A DNA stretch of 29,705 nt from Acholeplasmataceae bacterium (GTDB lineage: Bacteria > Bacillota > Negativicutes > Acidaminococcales > Acidaminococcaceae): NCBI GenBank assembly GCA_012744295.1, contig JAAYIB010000174.1, positions 1-29,705 of the forward strand, written 5' to 3'. Under the pieces are notes generated by a model. That model was given only the letters and a program-made list of their open reading frames with translations, had not been told where the DNA came from and did not search any database. The position numbers and the translations under genes are program-made. Every line of letters starts with the position of its first letter. Position 1 is the stretch's first letter. This document shows, piece by piece, positions 1 through 6,204 of this stretch.

Positions 1-1
1 A

Positions 2-187
2 GTAAAATGGTTTAACGCAGAAAAAGGTTATGGATTTATTGAAAGCGAAAACGGCAGCGACGTATTTGTTCATTTTTCCGCAATCCAATCTGAGGGTTTC
101 AAAACTCTTGAAGAGGGTCAACCTGTTCAATTCGATGTAACCCAAGGAAACCGCGGCGATCAAGCCGCAAACGTTGTTCGCCTGTAA
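2..187 (+). CDS. Cold-shock protein, CspA family (5' end outside window)
   Basis: The last 61 residues of a small CSD-fold nucleic-acid chaperone that binds single-stranded RNA and DNA in the cytoplasm. The reading frame is open from base 2 to a TAA at 185-187. Both RNA-binding motifs are visible: RNP1 as KGYGFI and RNP2 as VFVHF. The family is usually 65-70 residues, so only the first few are missing. The typical acidic middle and the ending GDQAANVV are present. An intrinsic terminator follows 23 bases after the stop, so the gene is the last or only one of its unit. Which paralogue it is (csp copies are often multiple) cannot be told. Confidence 0.93.
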   Translation, partial: VKWFNAEKGYGFIESENGSDVFVHFSAIQSEGFKTLEEGQPVQFDVTQGNRGDQAANVVRL

Positions 188-210
188 CATATAACAGCTA
201 AACAACCAAA

Positions 211-234
211 AACCCGCCGACAGGCGGGTTTTTT
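211..234 (+). terminator. Intrinsic terminator of the cold-shock gene
   Basis: An 8-bp perfect stem, AACCCGCC with AGGCGGGTT, closed by a GACA tetraloop and followed by six T. It lies directly downstream of the cold-shock stop codon. Confidence 0.9.
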
Positions 235-396
235 ATTTGCCCTGTTCAAGAATATTGTATACATGGCAGAGGCAGGCAGGAATTTTCTCCTTAATGTCAA
301 AATTGTACCACTATGTTTTTGCAAGGCTGCAAATCAGGAACAATTTGCGGATTGCCTAACCATCAAAAGACTATTTCAAAAACAGGGGGAAGATTT

Positions 397-1593
397 ATGC
401 ATTTATCAACCAAGATTTTAATCGGTCTCGGTCTCGGCGTGCTCGCCGGCCTGGGATCCGGTGCTGAAGGCCTGCCTTTCATGAAGGCTTGGATAGCGCC
501 TTTCGGCTCCATTTTTCTGAACCTAATCAAGATGATAATCGTTCCGCTGGTTTTCGCATCCTTGATTGTCGGTGTTTCCGGATTGGGTGACGCACGTAAG
601 ATCGGACGCATCGGCACGAAGACAATTGCCTATTATCTGGGAACGACAGCTTTTGCCATCGTGCTGGGCCTTGCCCTCGGCACCCTGGTGCAGCCGGGTT
701 TGGGTTTAACCATGCCGGGCGGCGAGGTGAAGGCTGCTGCCAAGGCGGCACCGCCCTTAATGAAGGTAATCGTCGATATTTTCCCGAGCAATCCTCTCGA
801 CTCGATGCTGAAGGCAAACATGCTGCAAATAATCGTTTTCGCGCTCTTTTTGGGCGGCGGCATTGCCGTTGCCGGTGAAAAGGGTCAGCCTGCCTACAAG
901 TTCTTCGATGCTCTTGCCGAGGCCTGCTACGCCGTTGTCGGCATGATCATGAAATTCGCGCCTATAGGCGTTTTTGCCTTGATTGCGCCGGTTGTCGCCG
1001 CTAACGGACCAAGTGTTCTGCTGCCGCTTCTGAAGGTAATAATCTGTGTCTATCTCGGCTGCTTTCTGCATGCGGCAGTCGTTTACGGCTCCATGCTGAA
1101 GTTTATTGGCAATTACAGTCCCGTTGAGTTTTTCAAAAATATCTTGCCGGCCCAGCTCGTTGCTTTTTCAACCTGCTCGAGCTCCGCGACGTTGCCGGTC
1201 AATATGGAATGCGTCCAAAAGATGGGCGTTTCCAAGGAAGTTTCAAGCTTTGTGCTTCCGCTCGGCGCGACCATCAACATGGACGGTACGGCTTTGTATC
1301 AGGGCGTCTGTGCGCTGTTTGTCGCCCAGATCTATGGAATTGACCTGACTTCTGCCCAGATGATGACGATCATCCTTACAGGAACCCTGGCCTCGATCGG
1401 CACCGCAGGAGTTCCGGGCGCCGGTCTCATCATGCTGACGCTCGTTCTGCAGTCCGTCGGCCTGCCGCTTGAAGGCGTTGCTCTTGTTGCCGGTATCGAC
1501 CGCGTGCTCGACATGCCGCGTACAACTGTCAACATTACCGGTGATGCCGTTGTCGCCTACCTTGTTGACAAGAGTGAAGCAAAGACTGCATAG
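397..1593 (+). CDS. Dicarboxylate/amino acid:cation symporter (DAACS, GltP-like)
   Basis: Inner-membrane cation-coupled uptake carrier of the glutamate/aspartate/dicarboxylate family, 398 residues, the usual length. I place the start at ATG 397, after AGGGGGA, rather than the ATG at 313; the first 28 residues of the longer frame look non-coding. Family signatures are in order: hairpin 1 serine motif SSSAT (261-265), NMDGT (294-298), hairpin 2 AGVPGAG (337-343), and DMPRTTVN (372-379). In GltPh the equivalent Asp394, Arg397, Thr398 and Asn401 bind the substrate. Arg375 here corresponds to Arg397, which contacts the acidic side chain, so glutamate, aspartate or a C4-dicarboxylate is likelier than a neutral amino acid (inference). 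It is monocistronic, with terminators on both sides. I see no convincing promoter in 241-396. Confidence 0.93.
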   Translation: MHLSTKILIGLGLGVLAGLGSGAEGLPFMKAWIAPFGSIFLNLIKMIIVPLVFASLIVGVSGLGDARKIGRIGTKTIAYYLGTTAFAIVLGLALGTLVQPGLGLTMPGGEVKAAAKAAPPLMKVIVDIFPSNPLDSMLKANMLQIIVFALFLGGGIAVAGEKGQPAYKFFDALAEACYAVVGMIMKFAPIGVFALIAPVVAANGPSVLLPLLKVIICVYLGCFLHAAVVYGSMLKFIGNYSPVEFFKNILPAQLVAFSTCSSSATLPVNMECVQKMGVSKEVSSFVLPLGATINMDGTALYQGVCALFVAQIYGIDLTSAQMMTIILTGTLASIGTAGVPGAGLIMLTLVLQSVGLPLEGVALVAGIDRVLDMPRTTVNITGDAVVAYLVDKSEAKTA

Positions 1594-1624
1594 AGAAGTC
1601 GCGTTTGCGGTTTCATCAAATCGG

Positions 1625-1674
1625 AAGGTGCCCCTAAACAGGTTTTTTCAGCCTGTTTGAGGCACCTTTTTTAT
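1625..1674 (+). terminator. Intrinsic terminator after the symporter gene
   Basis: Two stacked stems: outer AAGGTGCC with GGCACCTT (1625-1632 and 1661-1668) and inner AAACAGG with CCTGTTT, followed by a T run from 1667. The T run touches the stop codon of the convergent SGNH hydrolase gene. On the minus strand the hairpin has no T tail, so it serves the plus strand. Confidence 0.88.
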
Positions 1675-3065
1675 TGCGGCAGTGTGCGGATAAGCTCGGG
1701 AAACTTGCTGTTAATCAGCTCCGCCATTTTTCTTTTGGCAGTGATGTCGGGATGGAGGCCGTCCAGGGAAAGAGCAGGAGGCATGATGCCGTCTGGATAA
1801 TTGAATAAGCTCGCGATGTCTATATGCGGCAGCGTGCGGATAAACTCGTTTAAACTGTCCATTTCCTCACGCCAGTTTGGTGCAGTTTCCTCACCGAAGA
1901 CTTTGCTGATGCTGTCAGGATTGATGGGCGGCAGTGTCAGGAAAATCGGCCGGATGTTGTTTTTCAGACATTTATCGCGCAGGGCTTTCAGGTCGCTTGC
2001 GACTTCTGCCGCGGAAGCGCCGCCTCGGATGCTGTTAGTGCCTTCAAGAATGATCAGGTAACGGGGGCGGAAGGGCAGCACGTCGCTGTCGAAGCGTTCG
2101 AGGCAGCTTGAACTGGTGTCGCCGCTGTTAGACAGGTTGACGGTCGGGAAGTTCAGATAGGTCTGGTAGCTGTACTCCCAGTCCGCCGGCGAGTAGGAAA
2201 GGTTGCCGCCGCCGTGGCTGATGCTGTCCCCGTAGGTGGCAATCTGCCAACCCTTGTCCGGGTCATTGACAAAGCTTACCGCATCGGAATAAACGCCGAC
2301 CGCCTCGCCCTTCTCGTCCAGGCCGCGTACGCGCCAGTAAAAGGGTTTTTGGGAAATGCGGGGGTAATCGTCATATTTGTCCGAAAGGGAAGTCACAGCC
2401 GACCAGATTCTATGTTGGGAAGGCGCCGTGCCGCCCGGGTTTTCCGGAGCATCGTCGAGGAGCTCGACCTCGTACTGCACTGCTCGGGAAATCGGCAGCC
2501 AGGAATAGACCGGGTACAACAGCGTAGAACCGTTGTAGGCGTTGAAGAAAGCAGTGGGTAAGGGTGCGCTGACAGGTTCCAGTTCGGGGTCGATATAAAT
2601 CGGAACGGGCGTCGAAAAGCTGCTGATGGGCTCGCCGTCAAAATTCAAAGCACGCACGCGCCAAAAAAGAGGCGCTTTGCCAATATAGGTCGTGAGGTCG
2701 GGATTGAAGCCGCTGTTATAAATCTGGCGGGTAGAAAAAAGGCGTGTCGGCGAAAGGCTGTCCTTGTCAAGAAAGGGCAGGTTGTAAGGCAACAGTTCGA
2801 ATTCGTACATGACGGCGCCCCTTACTTTGCTCCAGGTCAGCATGGGGCGGACGGAGGCAGGTGTCGACGCGGGAAAAAACACAGTAGCCTTGGGTGGACG
2901 CCGCCAGGGTTTCGCCGCGTCCGCAAGTCTGGCCGAGGTAAACTGCATGAATGCAGATAAGCGTCCTTCAAAAATTGTCGGGACAGAAACTTTATCATTG
3001 GGAGTAAAAGACCCTGCCACAGACAAGAGAAGCGTTATTGTCAGTACTTGAAAACGTTTTTGCAT
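1671..3065 (-). CDS. Secreted SGNH/GDSL-family hydrolase with two beta-sandwich-like repeats
   Basis: A 464-residue esterase-like protein. I chose the ATG at 3065, preceded by AGAGGTGA; a longer frame to 3203 exists, but this start gives a clean signal peptide (MQKRF followed by a hydrophobic stretch). Two similar repeats of about 85 residues follow (about 76-159 and 187-269). Both carry a YE-E-L strand, a WRVR strand and a closing strand, resembling fibronectin-III-like modules. The C-terminal SGNH domain shows block I GDS (279-281, nucleophile Ser281), a Gly in SGDT (block II), GTN (342-344, block III) and DGLHP (435-439, catalytic Asp and His). The fold is typical of esterases, acyl-hydrolases and carbohydrate deacetylases. 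The beta modules suggest binding to a polymer or the envelope, but the substrate cannot be read from sequence. It stands alone and is divergent from the gene at 3187. Confidence 0.85.
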   Translation of the reverse strand: MQKRFQVLTITLLLSVAGSFTPNDKVSVPTIFEGRLSAFMQFTSARLADAAKPWRRPPKATVFFPASTPASVRPMLTWSKVRGAVMYEFELLPYNLPFLDKDSLSPTRLFSTRQIYNSGFNPDLTTYIGKAPLFWRVRALNFDGEPISSFSTPVPIYIDPELEPVSAPLPTAFFNAYNGSTLLYPVYSWLPISRAVQYEVELLDDAPENPGGTAPSQHRIWSAVTSLSDKYDDYPRISQKPFYWRVRGLDEKGEAVGVYSDAVSFVNDPDKGWQIATYGDSISHGGGNLSYSPADWEYSYQTYLNFPTVNLSNSGDTSSSCLERFDSDVLPFRPRYLIILEGTNSIRGGASAAEVASDLKALRDKCLKNNIRPIFLTLPPINPDSISKVFGEETAPNWREEMDSLNEFIRTLPHIDIASLFNYPDGIMPPALSLDGLHPDITAKRKMAELINSKFPELIRTLPQ

Positions 3066-3186
3066 CGGAATCACCTCTTTTGGGCAACGTCCTGCTTTAA
3101 AAAAATTATATAGCGTTGCAGGATAATTGGCAATAAATAACGAAACAAGGAACGATGAGACTGTAAAACCGAAAGAGGTGTGAAGC

Positions 3187-3636
3187 ATGGAACCTTTTTC
3201 CAATAATTATTACAGACTGTTTGCCAATTATGCCGAAAGCTATTGGCTGGACACCACCAAGCTGAAGGTTGAAGCCAGGGAAGGTTCCTGGGTGGAATAC
3301 GAAATCTGGATTTTTGTCGGTTACAAGGATACCGGCAAAAGAAAGCGGATTCTCAATCGGCAAAAGTATAAGCTGCCGGTTAACGGCTATGAGAATCTCG
3401 GTACTTCCCTCAAGAATTTTCTTTTCCTGTTCAACAGGGACACGCATGAAGTGCGTTTCGCTGTCAGAGGCTATACGGATTACAGCCATTTCGGCTCGAT
3501 TCTTGACTGCCAGAAGTGTGCAAGCGTTTTATGGAGTTCCGTTGCTCCCGGCAGCCTGCGCGAAAATCTTTTTAAAAGCATTACGAAGTATGTTTTGGAA
3601 AAAGGCATGAGTCCGGAAGATGCCGACAAGCGGTAA
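3187..3636 (+). CDS. Hypothetical protein, 149 residues, unrecognised
   Basis: I do not recognise this protein. ATG 3187 follows a good ribosome site (AGAGGTGTG), and codon use resembles the neighbours, so it is very likely a real gene. No signal peptide or membrane segment is seen. It is rich in aromatic and charged residues and has a predicted mix of beta strands (residues 22-45, 85-95) and a C-terminal helix. A CxxC pair (DCQKC, about residues 107-110) could bind metal, but two cysteines alone are weak evidence. It is divergent from the SGNH hydrolase across a 121-base gap and lies just upstream of the independent promoter of the structured RNA. No terminator is seen between its stop and that promoter. 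Confidence 0.8.
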   Translation: MEPFSNNYYRLFANYAESYWLDTTKLKVEAREGSWVEYEIWIFVGYKDTGKRKRILNRQKYKLPVNGYENLGTSLKNFLFLFNRDTHEVRFAVRGYTDYSHFGSILDCQKCASVLWSSVAPGSLRENLFKSITKYVLEKGMSPEDADKR

Positions 3637-3676
3637 ATGTGACACAAAGAATACACAAAATTTTCTGAAATATATC

Positions 3677-3705
3677 TTGAAATTTTGACATAGTCAAGCT
3701 ATAAT
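3677..3705 (+). promoter_or_regulatory. Sigma-A-type promoter of the structured RNA
   Basis: TTGAAA at 3677-3682, a 17-base spacer, then a perfect TATAAT at 3700-3705. A second -35-like TTGACA (3685-3690) lies only 9 bases from the -10 and cannot pair with it. The predicted start of transcription is near 3712. Confidence 0.85.
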
Positions 3706-3711
3706 AAAAGT

Positions 3712-4030
3712 GCGGAAAAGATAATTTCATAGGATGCGGGAGTGCCCTTAGGCCAAGCGGCCGTGTGGTGTTCGGTAGCTTCTAAATGTCCGGAAAGATT
3801 TTGAACGGAACAGACTGTTGATGGAAGAAACGCCCGCGCCTATGTTATAAAGAGGGCAGCCGTAAAGGTTGCCCTCGTAAAGGCTGGCAACACCCCGCAA
3901 GGGTGTTCAGGATATCAGCGGCCGGGAAATATTCAGATGGCTCTGGCGGCAGAAGCAGGGTGCAATGAGTTTTCAGGCAGAGCGGTATCGGAAAGGGAGC
4001 AGGATGAGTTAGTCCTGCTCCCCGTTTTTT
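3712..4030 (+). ncRNA. Stand-alone structured non-coding RNA, family not identified
   Basis: About 320 bases with their own promoter and intrinsic terminator and no credible reading frame. Stems read by eye are: a long-range helix CATAGG/CCTATG plus GCGGG/CCCGC (3728-3740 with 3833-3844) enclosing about 90 bases; a 10-bp hairpin 3852-3861/3867-3876 with a GUAAA loop; a 7-bp hairpin 3889-3895/3901-3907; a 6-bp pairing GCTCTG/CAGAGC (3940-3945/3978-3983); and the terminator. I looked for hallmarks of RNase P RNA, tmRNA, SRP RNA and common riboswitches and found none. No plus-strand gene follows, so it is a trans-acting or housekeeping RNA rather than a leader. The final bases overlap the 3' end of the opposing mrp gene by two bases. 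It could belong to an RNA motif already catalogued in Negativicutes; I cannot check. Confidence 0.65.
3995..4030 (+). terminator. Intrinsic terminator of the structured RNA
   Basis: A 10-bp perfect stem, GGGAGCAGGA (3995-4004) with TCCTGCTCCC (4013-4022), an 8-base loop, then six T at 4025-4030. Confidence 0.92.
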
Positions 4031-4877
4031 ATTGCTTCGTTTGGGCGATTACGTTCTTTACAACTATTTTAAGGGCTTCTCGCGCCGGCTCGCTCATGGC
4101 CGCAGGGTCTCCCGCGTCTTCGCTTTCCACGATGGCGGGGTCTATCGGCAGTTTGCCGAGGAAGCTGATTTGCTGCTGCTGAGCCAGCTTTTCGCCGCCG
4201 CCGCTTTTAAAGATATTATGGACGGAGCCGCAGTCGGGGCAGACGAAGCCGCTCATGTTCTCAATCAGACCGAGGATTTCAAGCTGCGCCAGCTTGCAGA
4301 AGCTGATCGATTTGCGCACGTCGGAAAGGGAAACTTCCTGCGGCGTTGTAACAACGATGGCTTTGGCGTCGGTAAGAGTCTGAGCGATTGTCAGGGGTTC
4401 GTCGCCTGTTCCCGGCGGGCAGTCAACGATCAGATAATCGAGGGGCGACCACTGGGTGTCGGCGATAAACTGCCTGATTACGCCTATTTTCAGCGGCCCG
4501 CGCCAGATGAGGGCATCGTCGGGATTGGCCAGGAGGCCCTGGACGGTCATGACCTGCAGGTTTTCATTATATTGGTAGGGCAGAATTCTGTTGCCGTCCG
4601 CGTTCAGGGGGATGCCGGTCAGACCGAAGATGCCGGCAATGCTCGGGCCGTGCAGGTCCACGTCAAGCAGGCCGACCTTGTAGCCTTGTTCGCTCAGAGT
4701 TAGGGCCAGGCTTGCCGCAACCGTGCTCTTGCCGACGCCGCCTTTGCCGCTCATAACGACAAGCTTGTTTTTTACATTTTTCAGGAAAGAGGCAATCTTC
4801 GCGTCTTGCTCGTTCATTTCGTTATTGCTGCAGCTTTCTGCACTTTCGCAGCTTCCGCAATTGTTGTCGCAGTTCAT
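4029..4877 (-). CDS. mrp: Mrp/NBP35-family P-loop ATPase, Fe-S cluster carrier
   Basis: A cytoplasmic ATP-binding scaffold/carrier that hands Fe-S clusters to apoproteins (Mrp, ApbC, NBP35, Ind1 family), 282 residues. The deviant Walker A GKGGVGKS is at 44-51, the switch motif DCPPGTGD at 152-159, and the bridging-cluster motif CPDC at 213-216. The N-terminus carries four cysteines (3, 7, 10, 16), resembling the N-terminal cluster of eukaryotic NBP35 and many anaerobe homologues, instead of the DUF59 domain of E. coli Mrp. ATG 4877 follows AGGAGTG. It is transcribed alone from a promoter at 4918-4946, divergent from the permease gene. The naming is firm for the family; physiological clients are unknown. 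Confidence 0.92.
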   Translation of the reverse strand: MNCDNNCGSCESAESCSNNEMNEQDAKIASFLKNVKNKLVVMSGKGGVGKSTVAASLALTLSEQGYKVGLLDVDLHGPSIAGIFGLTGIPLNADGNRILPYQYNENLQVMTVQGLLANPDDALIWRGPLKIGVIRQFIADTQWSPLDYLIVDCPPGTGDEPLTIAQTLTDAKAIVVTTPQEVSLSDVRKSISFCKLAQLEILGLIENMSGFVCPDCGSVHNIFKSGGGEKLAQQQQISFLGKLPIDPAIVESEDAGDPAAMSEPAREALKIVVKNVIAQTKQ

Positions 4878-4917
4878 TTTATCACTCCTAAATGTATTCG
4901 TTTCAAGACCTTACATA

Positions 4918-4946
4918 ACTATATATTTTACCCAACTCCTTGTCAA
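4918..4946 (-). promoter_or_regulatory. Promoter of mrp
   Basis: Read on the minus strand: TTGACA (4946-4941), a 17-base spacer, TATAGT (4923-4918). The start codon of mrp lies about 40 bases downstream. Confidence 0.75.
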
Positions 4947-5000
4947 TTATAAGAAAAAAGCTTAGAATTGTAGGAAATGCAAAAAGGAGGGGACCAACTC

Positions 5001-5738
5001 TTGGAAGTGAATTACATTCTGTATGTTTCCCTGGCCATCTTTGCCGCCAGCCTGTCGCAGGCCGTCACGGGGTTTGGCTTCGCCCTTGTTGCCGCTCCGC
5101 TTCTGACGTTTATCATGGGACCGAAGGAAACGGTGATGTTCCTTTTGTTCAGCGGTCTGTTCATGAAGGCCGTCATGGTTTATAAAACCCGGCATCAGGG
5201 TCATTCGCGCGAGGTTTTGGTACTGTTTCTGGGCAGCCTGCTTGGGGCTCTGCCCGGGTCTTACATTTTGAGGATAGCGGATTCCGGCACGATCAAGATG
5301 GTTATCGGCATCATTCTGCTTCTGGCGACGGCGGTGCTCGTCGCGGACTTTCGCTTCAGGATTGTCCGCCACCGGCTGGCACAGAGCGTATTTGGCTTTC
5401 TCAGCGGTTTTTGCGGAGCGACGACCGGCCTCAACGGACCTCCTGTAGTCTGTTATTATCTGAACGAGGAACTGCCGAAGGAAGCAATGCTGGCCAATCT
5501 GGTGCGTTTTTTTATTTTAGGTAACACCGGAACGCTTCTGCTAAGTTATTACTGGGGCACCTTTCAGCCGGGAAGCATTATTGAGCTTACTTTATACACG
5601 CTGCCTGCGATGTTTCTCGGATGGACTGCGGGGGAGCGTTTGTTTTACAAAATCAACGCCGCTTTTTTCAACCGTATCGTTGTGGTGACAGTCTTCGTCA
5701 GCTCCGTTATCACGATTGCCAGCGGCTTTATGTCCTGA
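5001..5738 (+). CDS. TauE/SafE family anion permease (putative sulfite/sulfonate exporter family)
   Basis: An integral membrane protein of about 245 residues with seven to eight hydrophobic segments. It belongs to the TauE/SafE (DUF81) family, whose members move sulfite, sulfoacetate or other organic anions. The family hallmark GFGFALVAAPLL lies near the N-terminus, and the second half repeats the pattern with FCGATTGLNGPPVVCYYL. I chose TTG 5001 as start: the in-frame ATG at 4977 sits upstream of, and runs through, the perfect ribosome site AGGAGGGG (4985-4992), which is 8 bases from the TTG. The gene stands alone, so the substrate cannot be inferred from neighbours. Confidence 0.85.
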   Translation: MEVNYILYVSLAIFAASLSQAVTGFGFALVAAPLLTFIMGPKETVMFLLFSGLFMKAVMVYKTRHQGHSREVLVLFLGSLLGALPGSYILRIADSGTIKMVIGIILLLATAVLVADFRFRIVRHRLAQSVFGFLSGFCGATTGLNGPPVVCYYLNEELPKEAMLANLVRFFILGNTGTLLLSYYWGTFQPGSIIELTLYTLPAMFLGWTAGERLFYKINAAFFNRIVVVTVFVSSVITIASGFMS

Positions 5739-5816
5739 AAAAACGACCTAACTTTTTAAGGACCCTGTGCTCCGGCCATGGCGTTCACCGGAGAAAACAA
5801 AAAATACTGTCATAAT

Positions 5817-5868
5817 GTTTACATTTTTCAAACAAAGAAAATTATTAACGGAAAGTGTAAACTTTTTT
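5817..5868 (+). terminator. Possible terminator or operator between the permease gene and the aro promoter
   Basis: Inverted repeat GTTTACA (5817-5823) and TGTAAAC (5856-5862), separated by 32 AT-rich bases and followed by six T (5863-5868) that run into the -35 element of the aro promoter. As RNA it would be a weak terminator for the permease gene. As DNA it could be a protein site just upstream of the aro promoter. The sequence cannot decide. Confidence 0.35.
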
Positions 5869-5869
5869 C

Positions 5870-5898
5870 TTGACAAGCGTATATCGGCAAAGTAATAT
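5870..5898 (+). promoter_or_regulatory. Promoter of the aromatic amino acid operon
   Basis: Consensus TTGACA (5870-5875), 17-base spacer, TAATAT (5893-5898). Transcription should start near 5905, which places a leader of about 300 bases before the first enzyme gene. Confidence 0.85.
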
Positions 5899-5946
5899 AA
5901 CAACAATCAGTTGTAAACAGTCAAATAAATCGCAGGCGGTCTTATC

Positions 5947-6093
5947 ATGAAGAACAGCAGTCGGAATTGGGCAGTTGCATATGCGTTTACTTATAACCAA
6001 GGCTATTATTTTAGCGCTTGGTATTTTGTGCTTGGTAAACAGCATAGCTCGATTCACGTGAATAGAGGCCCAAACGGCGACGATTGTTCTTGA
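5947..6093 (+). CDS. Aromatic-residue-rich leader peptide of the aro operon (48 residues)
   Basis: ATG 5947, preceded by the modest ribosome site AGGCGG, opens a 48-codon frame ending at TGA 6091-6093. Residues 8 to 27 hold ten aromatic residues out of twenty: Trp8, Tyr12, Phe14, Tyr16, Tyr20, Tyr21, Phe22, Trp25, Tyr26 and Phe27. This is the composition expected of an attenuator peptide, in which a ribosome stalls when charged aromatic tRNAs are scarce. It lies between the operon promoter and an intrinsic terminator 27 bases past its stop. The downstream genes make exactly these amino acids or their precursor chorismate. No T-box sequence is present in this leader. I did not find an unambiguous antiterminator by eye. 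The peptide itself probably has no function beyond being translated. Confidence 0.82.
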   Translation: MKNSSRNWAVAYAFTYNQGYYFSAWYFVLGKQHSSIHVNRGPNGDDCS

Positions 6094-6119
6094 CTGCAAG
6101 GTTAGTGGGAATTCGTTCG

Positions 6120-6149
6120 GCAGGCTCTTTTACGGAGCCTGCTTTTTTT
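6120..6149 (+). terminator. Attenuator terminator in the aro leader
   Basis: An 8-bp perfect stem, GCAGGCTC (6120-6127) with GAGCCTGC (6135-6142), a 7-base loop and seven T (6143-6149). It sits 55 bases before the first DAHP synthase start codon, inside the transcribed leader, so it must be bypassed for the operon to be expressed. Confidence 0.9.
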
Positions 6150-6204
6150 ATTTTCCGCTGCAAACGAATTGGGTTCGACAAATTTTAGAAAAGGTGATGA
6201 TACC

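Noticed and set aside
3712..4030. The structured RNA as RNase P RNA, tmRNA, SRP RNA or 6S RNA
   Set aside because: The GAGGAAAGUCC/ACAGAA core of RNase P, the tRNA-like ends of tmRNA, the GGAAGCAGC loop of SRP RNA and the single long bubbled hairpin of 6S RNA are all missing.
4032..4703. A 223-codon plus-strand frame antisense to mrp
   Set aside because: It overlaps the well-supported mrp gene and the RNA terminator; its product shows no family features.
5770..5793. CTCCGG...CCGGAG hairpin after the permease gene as its terminator
   Set aside because: The stem is only 6 bp with a 12-base loop and is followed by A-rich rather than T-rich sequence.
5817..5862. A TyrR box upstream of the aro promoter
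   Set aside because: TyrR boxes are TGTAAA-N6-TTTACA. Here the arms are in the opposite order and 32 bases apart, and TyrR is a proteobacterial regulator.
5845..6099. An 84-codon minus-strand frame over the aro leader
   Set aside because: It covers the aro promoter in antisense and lacks a ribosome site; the plus-strand aromatic leader peptide explains the region better.
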